A stretch of DNA of 64,000 bases from Trichoplax sp. H2 (lineage: Eukaryota > Placozoa > Uniplacotomia > Trichoplacea), in the NCBI GenBank assembly GCA_003344405.1, contig NOWV01000035.1:186001-250000 (forward strand). The letters run 5' to 3'. Every line of letters begins with the position of its first letter. Position 1 is the stretch's first letter. Positions 1-11,299 of the stretch are shown one piece after another. The notes under the pieces are model-generated. The model was not told where the DNA came from and did not search any database. It saw only the letters and a program-made list of their open reading frames with translations. The translations under genes and the position numbers were made by a program.

Positions 1-194
1 TCTGAAAACGTTCTATTAGCGTGAGCGCGATTCATGCGGAGCGGATTGTGTAAGGACATTGCTTTTACACTATCGATGGAAAATTTTCTTTTTTCCAAAC
101 TATAACTACTGTACTTCCAATTGCTTGATCAATGCAACTACAACGAGTCGCTGCTTGATGATGGCAATGAAAGCAAGGCCATTTTTTGGGTGGA

Positions 195-206
195 GGGGGG
201 GGGGGG
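195..206 (+). repeat. Run of 12 G
   Basis: An uninterrupted run of 12 guanines lies beyond the p85-like exon, inside its probable first intron, in otherwise AT-rich DNA. It could form a G-quadruplex or be a length-variable homopolymer. No gene is seen in 1-495. Confidence 0.8.
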
Positions 207-495
207 ATTATCATTACAGTAGCATCCATTGCATTGATATCTCCTATCGCTAAGAGTCGATTCAAGACTTTGTAAGCATGGAGGACTAGCCTGATCGGCC
301 ATCCTACCATGTTTGTATTTTTACGGATGGGTTTTGATGCTTGTTCTTCCTCTATTCTTTTGACTTTCTTTGTACAAGTAAAGCTTGACTACAAGGAGAC
401 GTTATGCAAGTGAAATCGCTTGTACAAGTAAAAAAGAGTGTGATACTGGTATGGTTTAGACAAGAAACGCAACATAATCCATGTTGGAAAATTAC

Positions 496-814
496 CTTCC
501 AAGTCTTCGGATATAGTCCGATGAACATGTTGTAGCGACGGCATAGTGTTGGCGACGTTGGATGGCAATGGAGAATCCATTAATTGGACAAATTGGACAT
601 AATTACCAGGGAACATGCCTTTTAAGCCAGTACGAAGATTGGTACCTGTAATCCAATCTGTAGAAGCTACATCCAGCCATGCATCAAAATCGTTACCCCA
701 TTCGTAGGCATCCACTAAAATAACATCGCCATCGCCAATTTCAATTTCTCCTTCATAATCTGGATCAGGAGTAAAGGGAAAGGACGCTTTAAATTTGGCA
801 TAACGACCAGCCAT
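496..814 (-). CDS. PI3K regulatory subunit p85-like, first coding exon (SH3 domain), partial
   Basis: An exon opening with ATG at 814 reads MAGRYAKFKASFPFTPDP and then an acidic RT-loop region. It continues with WITGTNLRTGLKGMFPGNYV at about residues 54-73, matching the end of the p85 SH3 fold (human p85alpha has [20 protein letters not shown]). p85 is the adaptor that brings class IA PI3K catalytic subunits to phosphotyrosine sites at the plasma membrane. I end the exon at a GT donor just below 496 (GAAG/GTAATT); reading through gives an unrelated tail. The BH/RhoGAP, SH2 and inter-SH2 parts would lie left of position 1 and cannot be seen, so another SH3 adaptor is possible. The SH3 identity is solid; the p85 family call rests on the spacing around the WITG and FPGNYV motifs. 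Confidence 0.68.
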
Positions 815-1083
815 CTTTTACAATTGCATCATTTGACGTGGCAAAATGCAGGCGATACTAAGCAAAAATGACGATCCCAGTGGTTGGATTGCAATCAGCA
901 TGGAGATGGATTACAAACAAATTGCCATCATGGCTGCCTGCAAATCGTCTAGCCACAGAGGTTGCAAATGGAGGCACTTGAGCTAAAGTCGATCTAGCGT
1001 TCTATAGAGGGGCTTGCCGATGAGGGACTGACTTCTCCTACACTGGTCTTCGAGTGGAGGTCTGCCACGGCCCACAGGGTGTT
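815..1083. other. Spacer upstream of the p85-like exon
   Basis: Non-coding DNA between the p85-like start codon and the minisatellite array. It would hold the 5' untranslated region or promoter of the minus-strand gene. I see no clear TATA box or initiator. Confidence 0.5.
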
Positions 1084-2200
1084 TTTAACCCTTTACTACT
1101 GCACTGACTACGGTCTGCCACGGTCGCGAGGGTGCTTTCAACCCTTTACTACTACAATACACTGACACTGTCTGCCAGGGTCGAGAGGGTGCTTTACTAC
1201 TGCCAGGGTCGAGTGGGTGCTTTACCACTGCAGTACACTGACACAGTCTGCCAGGGTCGAGTGGGTGCTTTACGGCACTGCAGTACACTGACACAGTCTG
1301 CCAGGGCCGAGAGGGTGCTTTCAACCCTTTACTACAGTACTACAGTACACTGACACTGTCTGCCAGGGTCGAGAGGGTGCTTTCAACCCTTTACTACTAT
1401 AGTACACTGACACTGTCTGCCAGGGTCGAGAGGGTGCTTTACTACTGCATTTACTACAGTCTACTAGGGCCGAGTGGGTGCTTTACCACTACAGTACACT
1501 GACTACAGTCTACCAGGGTCGAGTGGGTGCTTTACNNNNNNNNNNNNNNNNNNNNACTGACACAGTCTGCCAGGGCCGAGAGGGTGCTTTCAACCCTTTA
1601 CTACTACTGTACACTGTACAGTACACTGACACTGTCTGCCAGGGTCGAGAGGGTGCTTTACTACTGTATTTACTACATTCTACCAGGGCCGAGTGGGTGC
1701 TTTACCACTACAGTACACTGACTACAGTCTGCCAGGGTCGAGTGGGTGCTTTACCACTGTAGTACTGACACAGTCTGCCAGGGCCGAGAGGGTGCTTTCA
1801 ACCCTTTACTACTACAGTACAGTACACTGACACTGTCTGCCAGGGTCGAGAGGGTGCTTTACAGTACTGCATTTACTACAGTCTACCAGGGTCGAGTGGG
1901 TGCTTTACCACTACAGTACACTGACACTGTCTGCCAGGGTCGAGAGGGTGCTTTACCACTGCATTTACTACAGTCTACCAGGGCCGAGTGGGTGCTTTAC
2001 CATTACTTACAGTACACTGACTACAGACTGCCAGGGTCGAGAGGGTGCTTTCAACCCCTACAGTACACTGACACTGTCTGCCAGGGCCGAGTCGGTGCTT
2101 TCAACCCTTTACTACAGTACACAGTCCACAGCCACAGTCTGCCAGGGACGAGTCGGCGCATTCAACCCTTTACTAATACAGTACACTTTAGAACACAGTC
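1084..2200 (+). repeat. GC-richer minisatellite array, left block
   Basis: About 20 imperfect tandem copies of a 45-60 base unit with core CTGCCAGGGTCGAGAGGGTG, followed by CTTTCAACCCTTTACTACTA or CTTTACTACTGCATTTACTA, then CAGTACACTGACACTGT. Two subtypes alternate: a GAGAGGGTGC form and a GAGTGGGTGC form, the latter usually with CTACCAGGG and CACTACAGTACACTGACTACAGT. The mixed subtypes suggest a higher-order repeat. Open reading frames across the block exist on both strands only because the unit lacks stops; I do not treat them as genes. A 20-N gap interrupts it at 1536-1555. Confidence 0.93.
1536..1555. other. Assembly gap (20 N)
   Basis: Exactly 20 undetermined bases inside the minisatellite, so the number of repeat copies here is unknown. 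The fixed length suggests a placeholder rather than a measured gap. Confidence 0.99.
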
Positions 2201-2322
2201 TACTGTACAGTATTCCTTGTTTGACAGGGACCTAAGCGTAAAAGTACTGTACGCTGGGTACGGCACGGTAGGGTACAGTACCAGTACCATCTTCTACAGT
2301 ACTGTACAGTGTACAGTACAGT

Positions 2323-2751
2323 ACAGTACAGTATTTTGCAAGGATATGGACTGGACTGCAGACGGTCTGTCCGTATCCTTTCCTGCAACTTGATCAAGTG
2401 GACGCTACTCTACCAACGTGCCAAACAACCAAAATGCCTTCCAAATGGAGAGTCCAGTACGATGATCTAGCCGTAAAAGTCCAAAAAATGGCAGGCGAGA
2501 TCATGTACAACGGTACTATGGATGGAAACACCTTCTTTTCTACCTTCCCATGATAACTTTCAGGTACATCCACGACTGTATCGTCTATGGAGGGTAGAGT
2601 AGTGTACACCGTATTGTATCCAATGCTTGATTTGCCTTCTCAACCCAATCGAGAACACCATTCTGACGTAGCGAAAGCATCCAACTGTTGCTACAGCGAT
2701 GCTGTACAAAACATCACTCCATTCAATCCCCTTCTCTATCCTAATAACAAC
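2323..2751. repeat. Duplicated array flank, copy 1
   Basis: A stretch of about 430 bases beginning TACAGTACAGTATTTTGCAA, nearly identical to 3703-4133. It differs by a few substitutions and single-base indels, and stops exactly at the second N gap. It contains no recognisable gene. Between it and the left array lies a segment of overlapping ACAGTAC/GTACTGT words (2240-2335). Confidence 0.95.
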
Positions 2752-2771
2752 NNNNNNNNNNNNNNNNNNNN
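2752..2771. other. Assembly gap (20 N)
   Basis: Exactly 20 N between the truncated flank copy 1 and the second repeat block. Its position at the break of a near-identical duplication makes a scaffolding artefact possible. Confidence 0.99.
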
Positions 2772-3665
2772 GTCTGCCAGGGTCGAGAGGGTGCTTTACT
2801 ACTGCATTTACTACAGTCTACTAGGGCCGAGTGGGTGCTTTACCACTACAGTACACTGACTACAGTCTACCAGGGTCGAGTGGGTGCTTTACCACTACAG
2901 TAGCAGTACACTGACACAGTCTGCCAGGGCCGAGAGGGTGCTTTCAACCCTTTACTACAGTACAGTACTACAGCACACTGACACTGTCTGCCAGGGTCGA
3001 GAGGGTGCTTTACCACTTACCACTACAGTACACTGACACTGTCTGCCAGGGCCGAGTCGGTGCTTTCAACCCTTTACTACTACAATACACTGACACTGTC
3101 TGCCAGGGTCGAGAGGGTGCTTTACTACTGCATTTACTACAGTCTACCACGGCCGAGTGGGTGCTTTACCACTACAGTACACTGACTACAGTCTGCCAGG
3201 GTCGAGTGGGTGCTTTACCACTACAGTACACTGACACAGTGTGCCAGGGCCGAGAGGGTGCTTTCAACCCTTTACTACTACAGTACACTGACACTGTCTG
3301 CCAGGGTCGAGAGGGTACACTGACACTGTCTGCCAGGGTCGAGAGGGTGCTTTACGTAGTGGTAAAGCACCCTCTCGACCCTGGCAGTCTGTAGTCAGTG
3401 TACAGTAGTGCCGTAAAGCACCCACTCGGCCCTGGTAGACTGTAGTAAATGCAGTGTGAGTACACTGACACTGTCTGCCAGGGCCGAGTCGGTGCTTTCA
3501 ACCCTTTACTACTACACACTCCACAGCCACAGTCTACCAGGGACGAGTGGGGGCGCATTCAACCCTTTACTACTACAGTACACTGACACAGTCTGCCAGG
3601 GCCGAGTGGGTGCTTCCAACCCTTTACTACTACACTTACTACAGTACAGTCTTCCAGGGCCGAGA
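2772..3665 (+). repeat. Minisatellite array, right block, with an inverted segment
   Basis: Same unit family as the left block. At 3357-3450 the units run the other way: AAAGCACCCTCTCGACCCTG is the reverse complement of the usual core, and a second inverted unit follows. The turning point near 3344-3370 is a near-perfect palindrome (GGGTGCTTTACG ... GGTAAAGCACCC). The normal orientation resumes at about 3460 and the block ends near 3665 with a degenerate unit. Confidence 0.93.
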
Positions 3666-3702
3666 TACTAATGCCTTTACTGTACAGTCTTTTTGGGTGG
3701 TT

Positions 3703-4133
3703 TACAGTACAGTATTTTGCAAGGATATGGACTGGACTGCCGACGGTCTGTCCGTATCCTTTCCTGCAACTTGATCAAGTGGACGCTACTCTACCAACGT
3801 GCCAAACAACCAAAATGCCTTCCAAATGGAAAGTCCAGTACGATGATCTAGCCGTAAAAGTCCAAAAAAATGGCAGGCGAGATCATTTACAAAGGTACTA
3901 TGGATGAAAACACCTTCTTTTCTACCTTGCCATGATAACTTTCAGGTACATCCACGACTGCATCGTCTATGGAGGGTAGAGTAGTGTACACCGTATTGTA
4001 TCCAATGCTTGATTTGCCTTCTCAACCCAATCGAGAACACCATTCTGACATAGCGAAAGCATCTAACTGTTGCTACAGCGATGCTGTACAAAACATCACT
4101 CCATTCAATCCCCTTCTCTATCCTAATAACAAC
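3703..4133. repeat. Duplicated array flank, copy 2
   Basis: Second copy of the flank seen at 2323-2751. Here the sequence continues past the end of the first copy (CCTAATAACAACAATATGCC) into unique DNA, so this is the complete version and copy 1 is the one cut by the gap. Confidence 0.95.
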
Positions 4134-6245
4134 AATATGCCATGCAGTTCCAAGAGAGATGAGCACCATACAGCAGGCGTACTGTTTTAGTCGCTTCAAA
4201 AATCATCTCTGAAAGTAAACAAATAAGCCATTGTGCCAAGAATTGCTGGAGTAGAAAATTTCCCCTTTCTCTCACTCCAGCTGCATCACTAAGGTTATTG
4301 ATGACCGACGCCACTGTAAATGCCCATAAGTGGAAGAGCAGATCGACCTAGTAGCTATACGCTGTATACAGCATTGTGAAAGGCAGTGTTTACTTTTTGA
4401 AACAACTGTCAGCCAGCCTGTGCTATCTACTTGCACAGCATAGTACATGGACATAGCCCTTTCTAGTCAACACTGTTGTTCTCTCTTCAGTCTGGACTAG
4501 TGTGTTTGCATTATGAAAATAAGCTGTCATGACTGCATCAGATCTGATCAAGAATGACAATTCTTCAATCCAGATGTGTCAAGAGTTCGTTTCACTGGGG
4601 GATTTACCTCTTCGGTTCATCAGGTTAATTTATTTCGATTCCGGTTTCAATTTCTTACAATTCTCCTTGAAAGCGAAACCAAACGACTATCTCTTTATTG
4701 TGCTGATTGACCCTATTATTGGATAGGATTTAGTTTGAATAAACCTTTATAGTTGCTGTTATGGATGATGGACTGGTAATGTCAAGGAATTAGGGCAGAT
4801 AAATTGCATAGCTGCCTAACTGAGAAGATAACCGTATAATACTAATATCGTAACTGTATCGACACGTTCACTAATAATTTACTAATACGTATGTAATATA
4901 TATATCACTTGTGGGAAAGGCAACCCGGAATAAAGAAGTGGACTCCACGCTTAAGGCTAGTTTGCAATGTCTAACCAAGTATTGCGTGATTGACCTAGTG
5001 TCGTGATAGGGAACATAACGGTTGCCTTAAAGTGTTTCAAGTTCAGCGCAGCCTTGAAAATAGATCGATGATCATTTTAATTATCCATGGAAGTAATACC
5101 CCAAATTGAAATGATTTTCAATCCATAAAAATCCCCAACTAACCCCAAGCAATATCATTCCAACAGCATGATATGCCGATTAAGCTAGAAACAAAACCAC
5201 TATCCCTTTATTATACTGTATCATTATTGAATAAGAGCTTGTAGGAAATATGATAACGTGTTCAATGTCCAGATGAATCTTTTGCACGTATACTACATAC
5301 TGTGAGCAAATAAAAATACAAGATATCCATACAAGCAAACCAATATACTGTACTGTCCATTTGCATAACCAAGTACAGTATATTGAAGATGATCTCAATA
5401 TAGACAGTATCCTAAATTCACATAATGGAGTTGTCAACTAATTAAAAAGAAATGTCATTCGCACAGTATGATATGCTAGGCGGACTAAGCTAATCTTTAT
5501 TCAAAGTTCTCAAAAGCTTATTCTTAGATCAAGCGATTCCTATAGGCTATCTACTACACCACCCATACTGCTGTATGTAGTCGATCTATCCAATACCTGT
5601 TAATAATCATGTCCACTTAGCTAGAATGGCTTATATTATTCACTATATGCATCAGGCCCACTGTGTACACTATATACTGTACTGTTATTATCCAGTTTGC
5701 CTGAATTGCTCGTAGCTTCGTTAAATACGCATACCAACAATAATATTTCTCCGATTTTATTGTCAATAATTCAACGTTATAAACCAAAAGATACAGGTGC
5801 AAGGTTATAAATACAAATAGAAGCACATTACTGCATAAGCAAAGACGATACCATACGGGCCATTACCAAGGTGACCACAAGATCGTCTAGTAATCCATGA
5901 CGAGAGATGGCCTATGTATACTGTAGTATATATCCACTACAATTATTGCTAAATTAATTAATACAATTCCCTTCAATTCTTTTAAACGCGTAAAACAAAT
6001 GAATTTTATAGTACACACAATTTGTAATATTCATTCAATCTCTTTCAAATATCCTCCTAAAATTACTATCACTCAAGAATTCAAATCCTACACTTAGCAT
6101 AGCGTGGAAAATGCGTCCAAAATAAACACATACGATATCATGTTATTATGGTAGATAGATAGTTCAACTCAGAATTTGTACAAATTAATCAATTTACAAT
6201 TTTCTGTATGCGGTAATAAGCAACAGCAAAAGCTTATTGACTGCC
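4134..6245. other. Spacer, no recognisable gene
   Basis: AT-rich sequence between the minisatellite flank and the NDUFAF2 stop. Only short, composition-driven open frames occur (for example 4529-4726 plus), with no motif I recognise. Small clusters of TACTGTAC-type words lie at 5340-5395 and 5655-5690. The right end holds the NDUFAF2 3' untranslated region. Confidence 0.6.
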
Positions 6246-8941
6246 TTATTTTGGTTTCCAACTAGCTGGTTGAAAATCTTTGCCTGTGCTTGCTTGATCC
6301 TCAGAGTCTGCTTTATCATACATAGGTGCAGAAGCATGACCAACTTAAACAACCAATATAAAATAACAGTTTGTAAGTACTAAAGCAACAAATGCAAGAT
6401 TTACAATTATAACTACTATTGAATAAAGCCTGTGAGTAATATGCAATTTTACTATTAAATAACGGGAGTATACGACAAGTACAGTATAATTTTGTTTATC
6501 CTAAGACGATCTAGTTTGTGCATTATACGAAGAGAATGGACATACCATATCTTGCTCTAGAAGAAGTAGGCAGTTCTTCTGCAATCAAATAACAAAGAGT
6601 ATTTGTAAATATACTTGACGTCAGCAACATTGATAGTTTATTAGACTGCAGTTACATAACATTGAGAAAAAAGGGCTATATTTTACATCGGATCTGATCC
6701 ATTATAGATACTAGAAGAGCAATATTTTTATTATAACAGCATTATAGGCTTACACGTGTGCAAGTAATAGCAAAACCTAAACATACCTTCAGGCTTTTGC
6801 AGCATCTGATTTAAAAACAGTCAAAGATCAAAACCATGTTCAAAAATTGCAGTAAATCATAAACGTCAATATGAATAAAAATCACAGTTTGTTTTGCTGT
6901 CTCTCAACTATTTTGTAGACGTACAGTATATTTACATTTATTAACTATTTCGTATACGCAGTACAATAAAGAAGGAGTTTGTTGATCCACTAAATTTATA
7001 TCTTTCGCTAACATACTGTAGAACCGTTGAAAATATAAAACATACCTGTGCTTCCTTTTCTTCTAACGCTATTACTCTCTTTGCAAGCAATTGTGCCCGC
7101 TGTTCACGCTCGATGAGCTCCTAAAATCAATATGATACTGTGTTAATCATAAAACTTTCAATGTCGATTAATATGATATCTTGGTAAGGAGATAGTGATT
7201 ATTACATGTTATCTATATGATTCCTTTATACTACATACACGTCTAATGTTTAAAATACACTCATCTATATTATCTTCTTACTTCGACAGTGGGAGGTTCA
7301 ACACGTTTACCTCGAAGCCATGCTGCAAAGAATTAATGACCAAAAACGTACATTAGCATCCAAATTAAGAAGCATTGGCATGACATCAAATTTTAGTGGC
7401 TTTTATGAGCAGCCTGTAGCACAGTAATAGCGCGGGGTTAAAGCCTAAGAATGATTCTATGCCAGCTAAAATGCCTCCATCAATTAAGTTTTAATAGTAA
7501 GAGTGGCTGGGATAACACCTCAATTATAATTGTAGATGAATTGCTGATCTTACACCTATAGAAAATGAAGCAAACAGTATCGACTAGAATCTGCTGTTGC
7601 ACACTTTCCTGATAGTCTTAATTAATACCTTCCCATTCAACAGGAATAGAGCCTGGTACATAATCGCATTCTCTGCCTCCGGTTTCTACAATTCTCTTGA
7701 TTCGTTTATCCGTTCCTTTCATAATAGCAAATAGAAATGTAGTAAGAGATAATCTTGTATACAGCAATGCACACCTTATTCAATGTAGCATACTAGTACG
7801 TATTGCACATGTACAAGTCAATTCTAAGCACTAATCGTTTTTTTGCTCTATAAGGTAAAATATCGAGCTGCTACAATGCTGTAGCATTATGATTTTTTGT
7901 CCAGTCAATCAATCAACAAATCCTAATCTCTAGTTAACGTGCATATGGACGTGATGATTGACTCTTGGATAAGCTACAAAAAGAAATTACCGCAAATGAT
8001 TTCATGCCATAGTATGACGTCGTATCATTATTTACGCAAGTTAATATCTTACCAATGTAAAGTCGTATATTTCTAAACTAGAACCATATCCAATTTATGC
8101 ATAGTCAGTAATGACCAATCTCACTAATTACATTAGGAATTGAAATTTTCTATCGCTTCAGCAGTACTCTGACTACATCTTGCATATTGTAGGTATATAT
8201 CTGCAAAGTCCTACAAATAATCATCCTCTGAATTTAGATTATACGCATATCGTGTAATCTTGAGGAGACTTAAATTAACAGATAGTATCAAAAATTCAGC
8301 TTGCAACTCTTAGCTATCCTTTTCCCCAAATCTAGATTATACGCATATCGTGTAATCTTAAGGAGACTTAAATTAACAGATAGTATCAACAATTCAACTT
8401 GCAACTCTTAGCTATCCTTTTCCCCGAATCTAGATTGTACGCATATCGTGTAATCTTAAGGAGACTTAAATTAACAGATAGTATCAACAATTCAGCTTGC
8501 AACTCTTAGCTATCCTATTCCCTCTGCAAACGAGTGGAATCCTATACAATGGCCACAATCTCTAACCTAGTTTATCCGATGTCAGTAAGACTAAATGTAC
8601 GCTAAACCACCATTATTGAGTGGTATTAGCTATGAAAATAACAAAGGCATCACCTGCATAGAGTCTATATACGTCCACATATTAAGCAGTGATTAACTGC
8701 TCACAACTTGAAGTTGCTGGATAAATTGGTTAAATTATAAGGCATACGCGTATTAAAAGTGCCTAGCTGAGCTAACGTTATTAAACACTTTGACGATCTG
8801 TAGGGCATACTGCAGTATTAGCATCAATTATTTCATATCCAACATAACTTTACCCGCAGTAATTTCGAAATATTGATTTCCAGATAAATCGGTACCGACC
8901 AATTGCCGAGATTTACTAAAGAGTCTTCGCAACCAGCTCAT
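6246..8941 (-). CDS. NDUFAF2: NADH dehydrogenase complex I assembly factor 2 (mimitin, B17.2L)
   Basis: A mitochondrial assembly factor of complex I, paralogous to subunit NDUFA12. Seven exons: 8854-8941, 7629-7715, 7282-7322, 7046-7120, 6787-6805, 6546-6578 and 6246-6343. They join in frame to 146 residues (human 169) with GT-AG introns. It starts MSWLRRLFSKSRQLVGTDLS (human has VGTDQFG), then KRIKRIVETGG, VPGSIPVEWEAWLRGKR and PPTVEE (human GDIPTEWEAWIRRTRKTPPT). The C-terminus has GHASAPMYDK and STGKDFQPASWKP, matching the human GHASAP and STGKTFQPGSWMP. A 19-base exon is used. The aromatic block between the first two exons of the family (YYYIPQYKNWRG in human) is shortened. The 5' end faces HSDL2 across 295 bases, suggesting a shared promoter. 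Intron 1 holds a triple 98-base repeat. Confidence 0.93.
8231..8521 (+). repeat. Three tandem 98-base repeats in NDUFAF2 intron 1
   Basis: Copies start near 8231, 8329 and 8427, each beginning AATCTAGATTATACGCATAT and ending CTTAGCTATCCTTTTCCCC. The copies are almost identical, so the duplication looks recent. The whole array is intronic. Confidence 0.92.
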
Positions 8942-9236
8942 GGCGTTTTATATTGCGTGAGAAAATCACTAGAGAGAACTACTGTATTAAATAAATCATA
9001 TCATCCTGGTTTAACTTCCTTTCTGTAGTAATGTACTAAACGCTAGTGGGCTACACATGGTACACTATGGGCTACTACTGGTACAGTATCAGGACACAAA
9101 GTACAGTAAAATGCTAAAGCAACTACTATATAAAGTGCAGTATTTGCATAATTGGTGTTGTCCTTGCCAATTTACTTGATTGCTATTTCCAACCTTGCTC
9201 AGCTTTACTGCCAACCTACAGTTTCCAAGGGACAAC
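8942..9236. promoter_or_regulatory. Divergent intergenic region NDUFAF2 / HSDL2
   Basis: Only 295 bases separate the two start codons, so this stretch must hold both 5' untranslated regions and probably a bidirectional promoter. It carries a locally repeated GGGCTAC / TGGTACA pattern (9045-9085) and one ACAGTA cluster. No TATA box is evident. Position is seen in the sequence; the promoter role is inferred. Confidence 0.55.
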
Positions 9237-11299
9237 ATGATTAATACAGGGTAGGAGAGTATGTTGATGTCGATTCCTTTTCAATCCTTACTGTACCCTT
9301 GCAAACGTTAAAATGAACTGTTTCCATCTTACAATAAATCCAGGAAACTTGCTAATCGTACCGCCGTTATTACCGGAGCCAGTCGTGGAATCGGCAAGGC
9401 GATTGCTTTAAAATTTGCTCGCGATGGCGGAAATGTTGTCATTTTCGCCAAGACGGCAAAGCCACATCCTAAATTACCTGGAACAATTTATGATGCAGCT
9501 GAAGAAAGTAAGAGGAATGATATTCTATTGGCAGTCTTGTGTTGATGATATCCAACGAGTTACCTATTCCTAATTTCCAATCAAGACAGTATTGTAGAAT
9601 AGCATGTGGATGCAACATGTTATTATCCATTTTTATAGCACACTCATACACTTCTTACATGTTATAGTTGAAAAATGTGGCGGAAAAGCATTACCGTGTG
9701 AAGTTGATGTCAGAGATGCACAATCTGTTTCCTCAGCTGTCGAAGCAGCTGTCCGTAAATTTGGTGGCATCGATGTTGTTATTAACAATGCTAGTGCTAT
9801 ATCGCTTACGGGTACGGAGTCTACACCCTCGAACAGGTAGAAAGGAATTCAATCGATTGCAGCAACATTCTTCAATTGAAAATTACAGTCCCCTTTCTAC
9901 TTTAGATTATGTCATTAGCGATTCCTATTCTGAACCATTAGATTATTTTAAAACTTCCTTCGACATTGAAAATACTACTATATAGGTATGACCTGATGAA
10001 CAACGTTAATGCTCGTGGCACATTTATCACGTAAGATCTCTTTCGTTAAGAAGCTAACAGCAAACGATGCATTTGTCAATGTTATGTAACATATTATTAA
10101 AATTTATTTATAATTGCCCTAAAGTTGATACAGTAGGCTGTCAGTAGCTAATAATTCAATCACCTTCTGGATAAATGATATATATATATAAACGATGGAC
10201 TCGTATTAATATGAAGACAGTGTATATACATATAATATATTATTGTATTACACGTATATGCGTAGATCACAAGCCTGTATTCCTTATTTGAAGCAAAGCA
10301 AAAATCCACATATATTAAATCTTAGTCCACCTCTAGACATGGATCCCAAATGGTTCAAGAATCATTGTGGTGATTATTTTTAAATTAATCGCTTCATAAT
10401 ATTCATGACTATTGCATCAATTTCTCGTTAGATTACTTATAGTTACAATAACTAGCTGCCTTTTCATACTGAAGAAGAATTCAAATCTTAGTCGAAGGAT
10501 GGATACGTTATACTAAGCAAGAAATCAATTCATTCCTTTTGTAGCTTATACCATATCCAAGTATGGCATGTCTATGTGTGCTATAGGGATGGCAGCTGAA
10601 TTTAAAGGTCAAATTGCAGTCAATGCTTTATGGCCTAAAACAGGTTACAACTATTTCAATAAAATCACCTTAAAGTGTAGTGCAGTATTGTGCAGTGTAA
10701 ACGCTATACGAGTACAGTATAATGTGCACATTCATTTATTGCGCATAGATACAGCACTGCAAACAGTACGATAATGACTTAGTAGTAAGTCACAAAGGGA
10801 AAAGTGCTGTGACATTAATAATACTTTGCAACACCTTCTTTCCATATTTTAGCAATCTTTACAGCTGCAGTCAAAATGTTGACTGGTTCCGAAGCAGCAA
10901 AGCACTGTCGCAAGCCTGATATTATGGCTGATGCTGCATATGCGATCGTAACAAAGAAAGCTGCAGAATTTACTGGTAATTGCACTATCGATGAAGATGT
11001 CTTAGCCGATGCTGGTGTAACCGATTTTGAGAGATACGCCTGCGAGCCGGGTAATACGATACGTAACGGAATATTTATAAAAAGTTAAAATAGGATGGTA
11101 CTATCGTATGCTTATATCCAATCCGTAATTTGCTAATTATGGAATGAGTACCGTAGCAATTGACCTTTCACTATTTCAAAATTTCATCTCTTTAGGCAAT
11201 TTATTGCTGGCAGATGCCTTCATCAATATTGATCATAATGACACAAAGTTCATTACTGAATCAATCTTCGATGTTTCCTTAAAATCGCGAATGCAATAA
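9237..11299 (+). CDS. HSDL2: Hydroxysteroid dehydrogenase-like protein 2, SDR domain only
   Basis: Short-chain dehydrogenase/reductase of the HSDL2 family, found in peroxisomes or mitochondria in animals; its substrate is not well defined. Eight exons: 9237-9250, 9344-9507, 9668-9836, 9986-10030, 10266-10369, 10545-10643, 10853-11050 and 11196-11299, giving 298 residues. The 14-base first exon encodes MINTG and joins KLANRTAVITGASRGIGKAI, with the TGxxxGIG cofactor motif; it is chosen because upstream of exon 2 the frame is closed. NNASAISLTG, NVNARGTFIT, the active-site segment YTISKYGMSM (YxxxK) and IAVNALWPKT match human HSDL2. After FTGNCTIDEDVLADAGV the protein ends at about the point where the human one continues into an SCP2 sterol-carrier domain of roughly 100 residues. 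The last residues are SRMQ, not a classic peroxisomal SKL signal. Confidence 0.94.

Noticed and set aside
1132-3671. Series of open frames of 60-215 codons on both strands in the minisatellite, with repeated QYTDTVCQGREGA-like peptide
   Set aside because: They follow the repeat unit in every frame, exist on both strands, run into N gaps and show no domain; they reflect a stop-poor repeat, not a gene.
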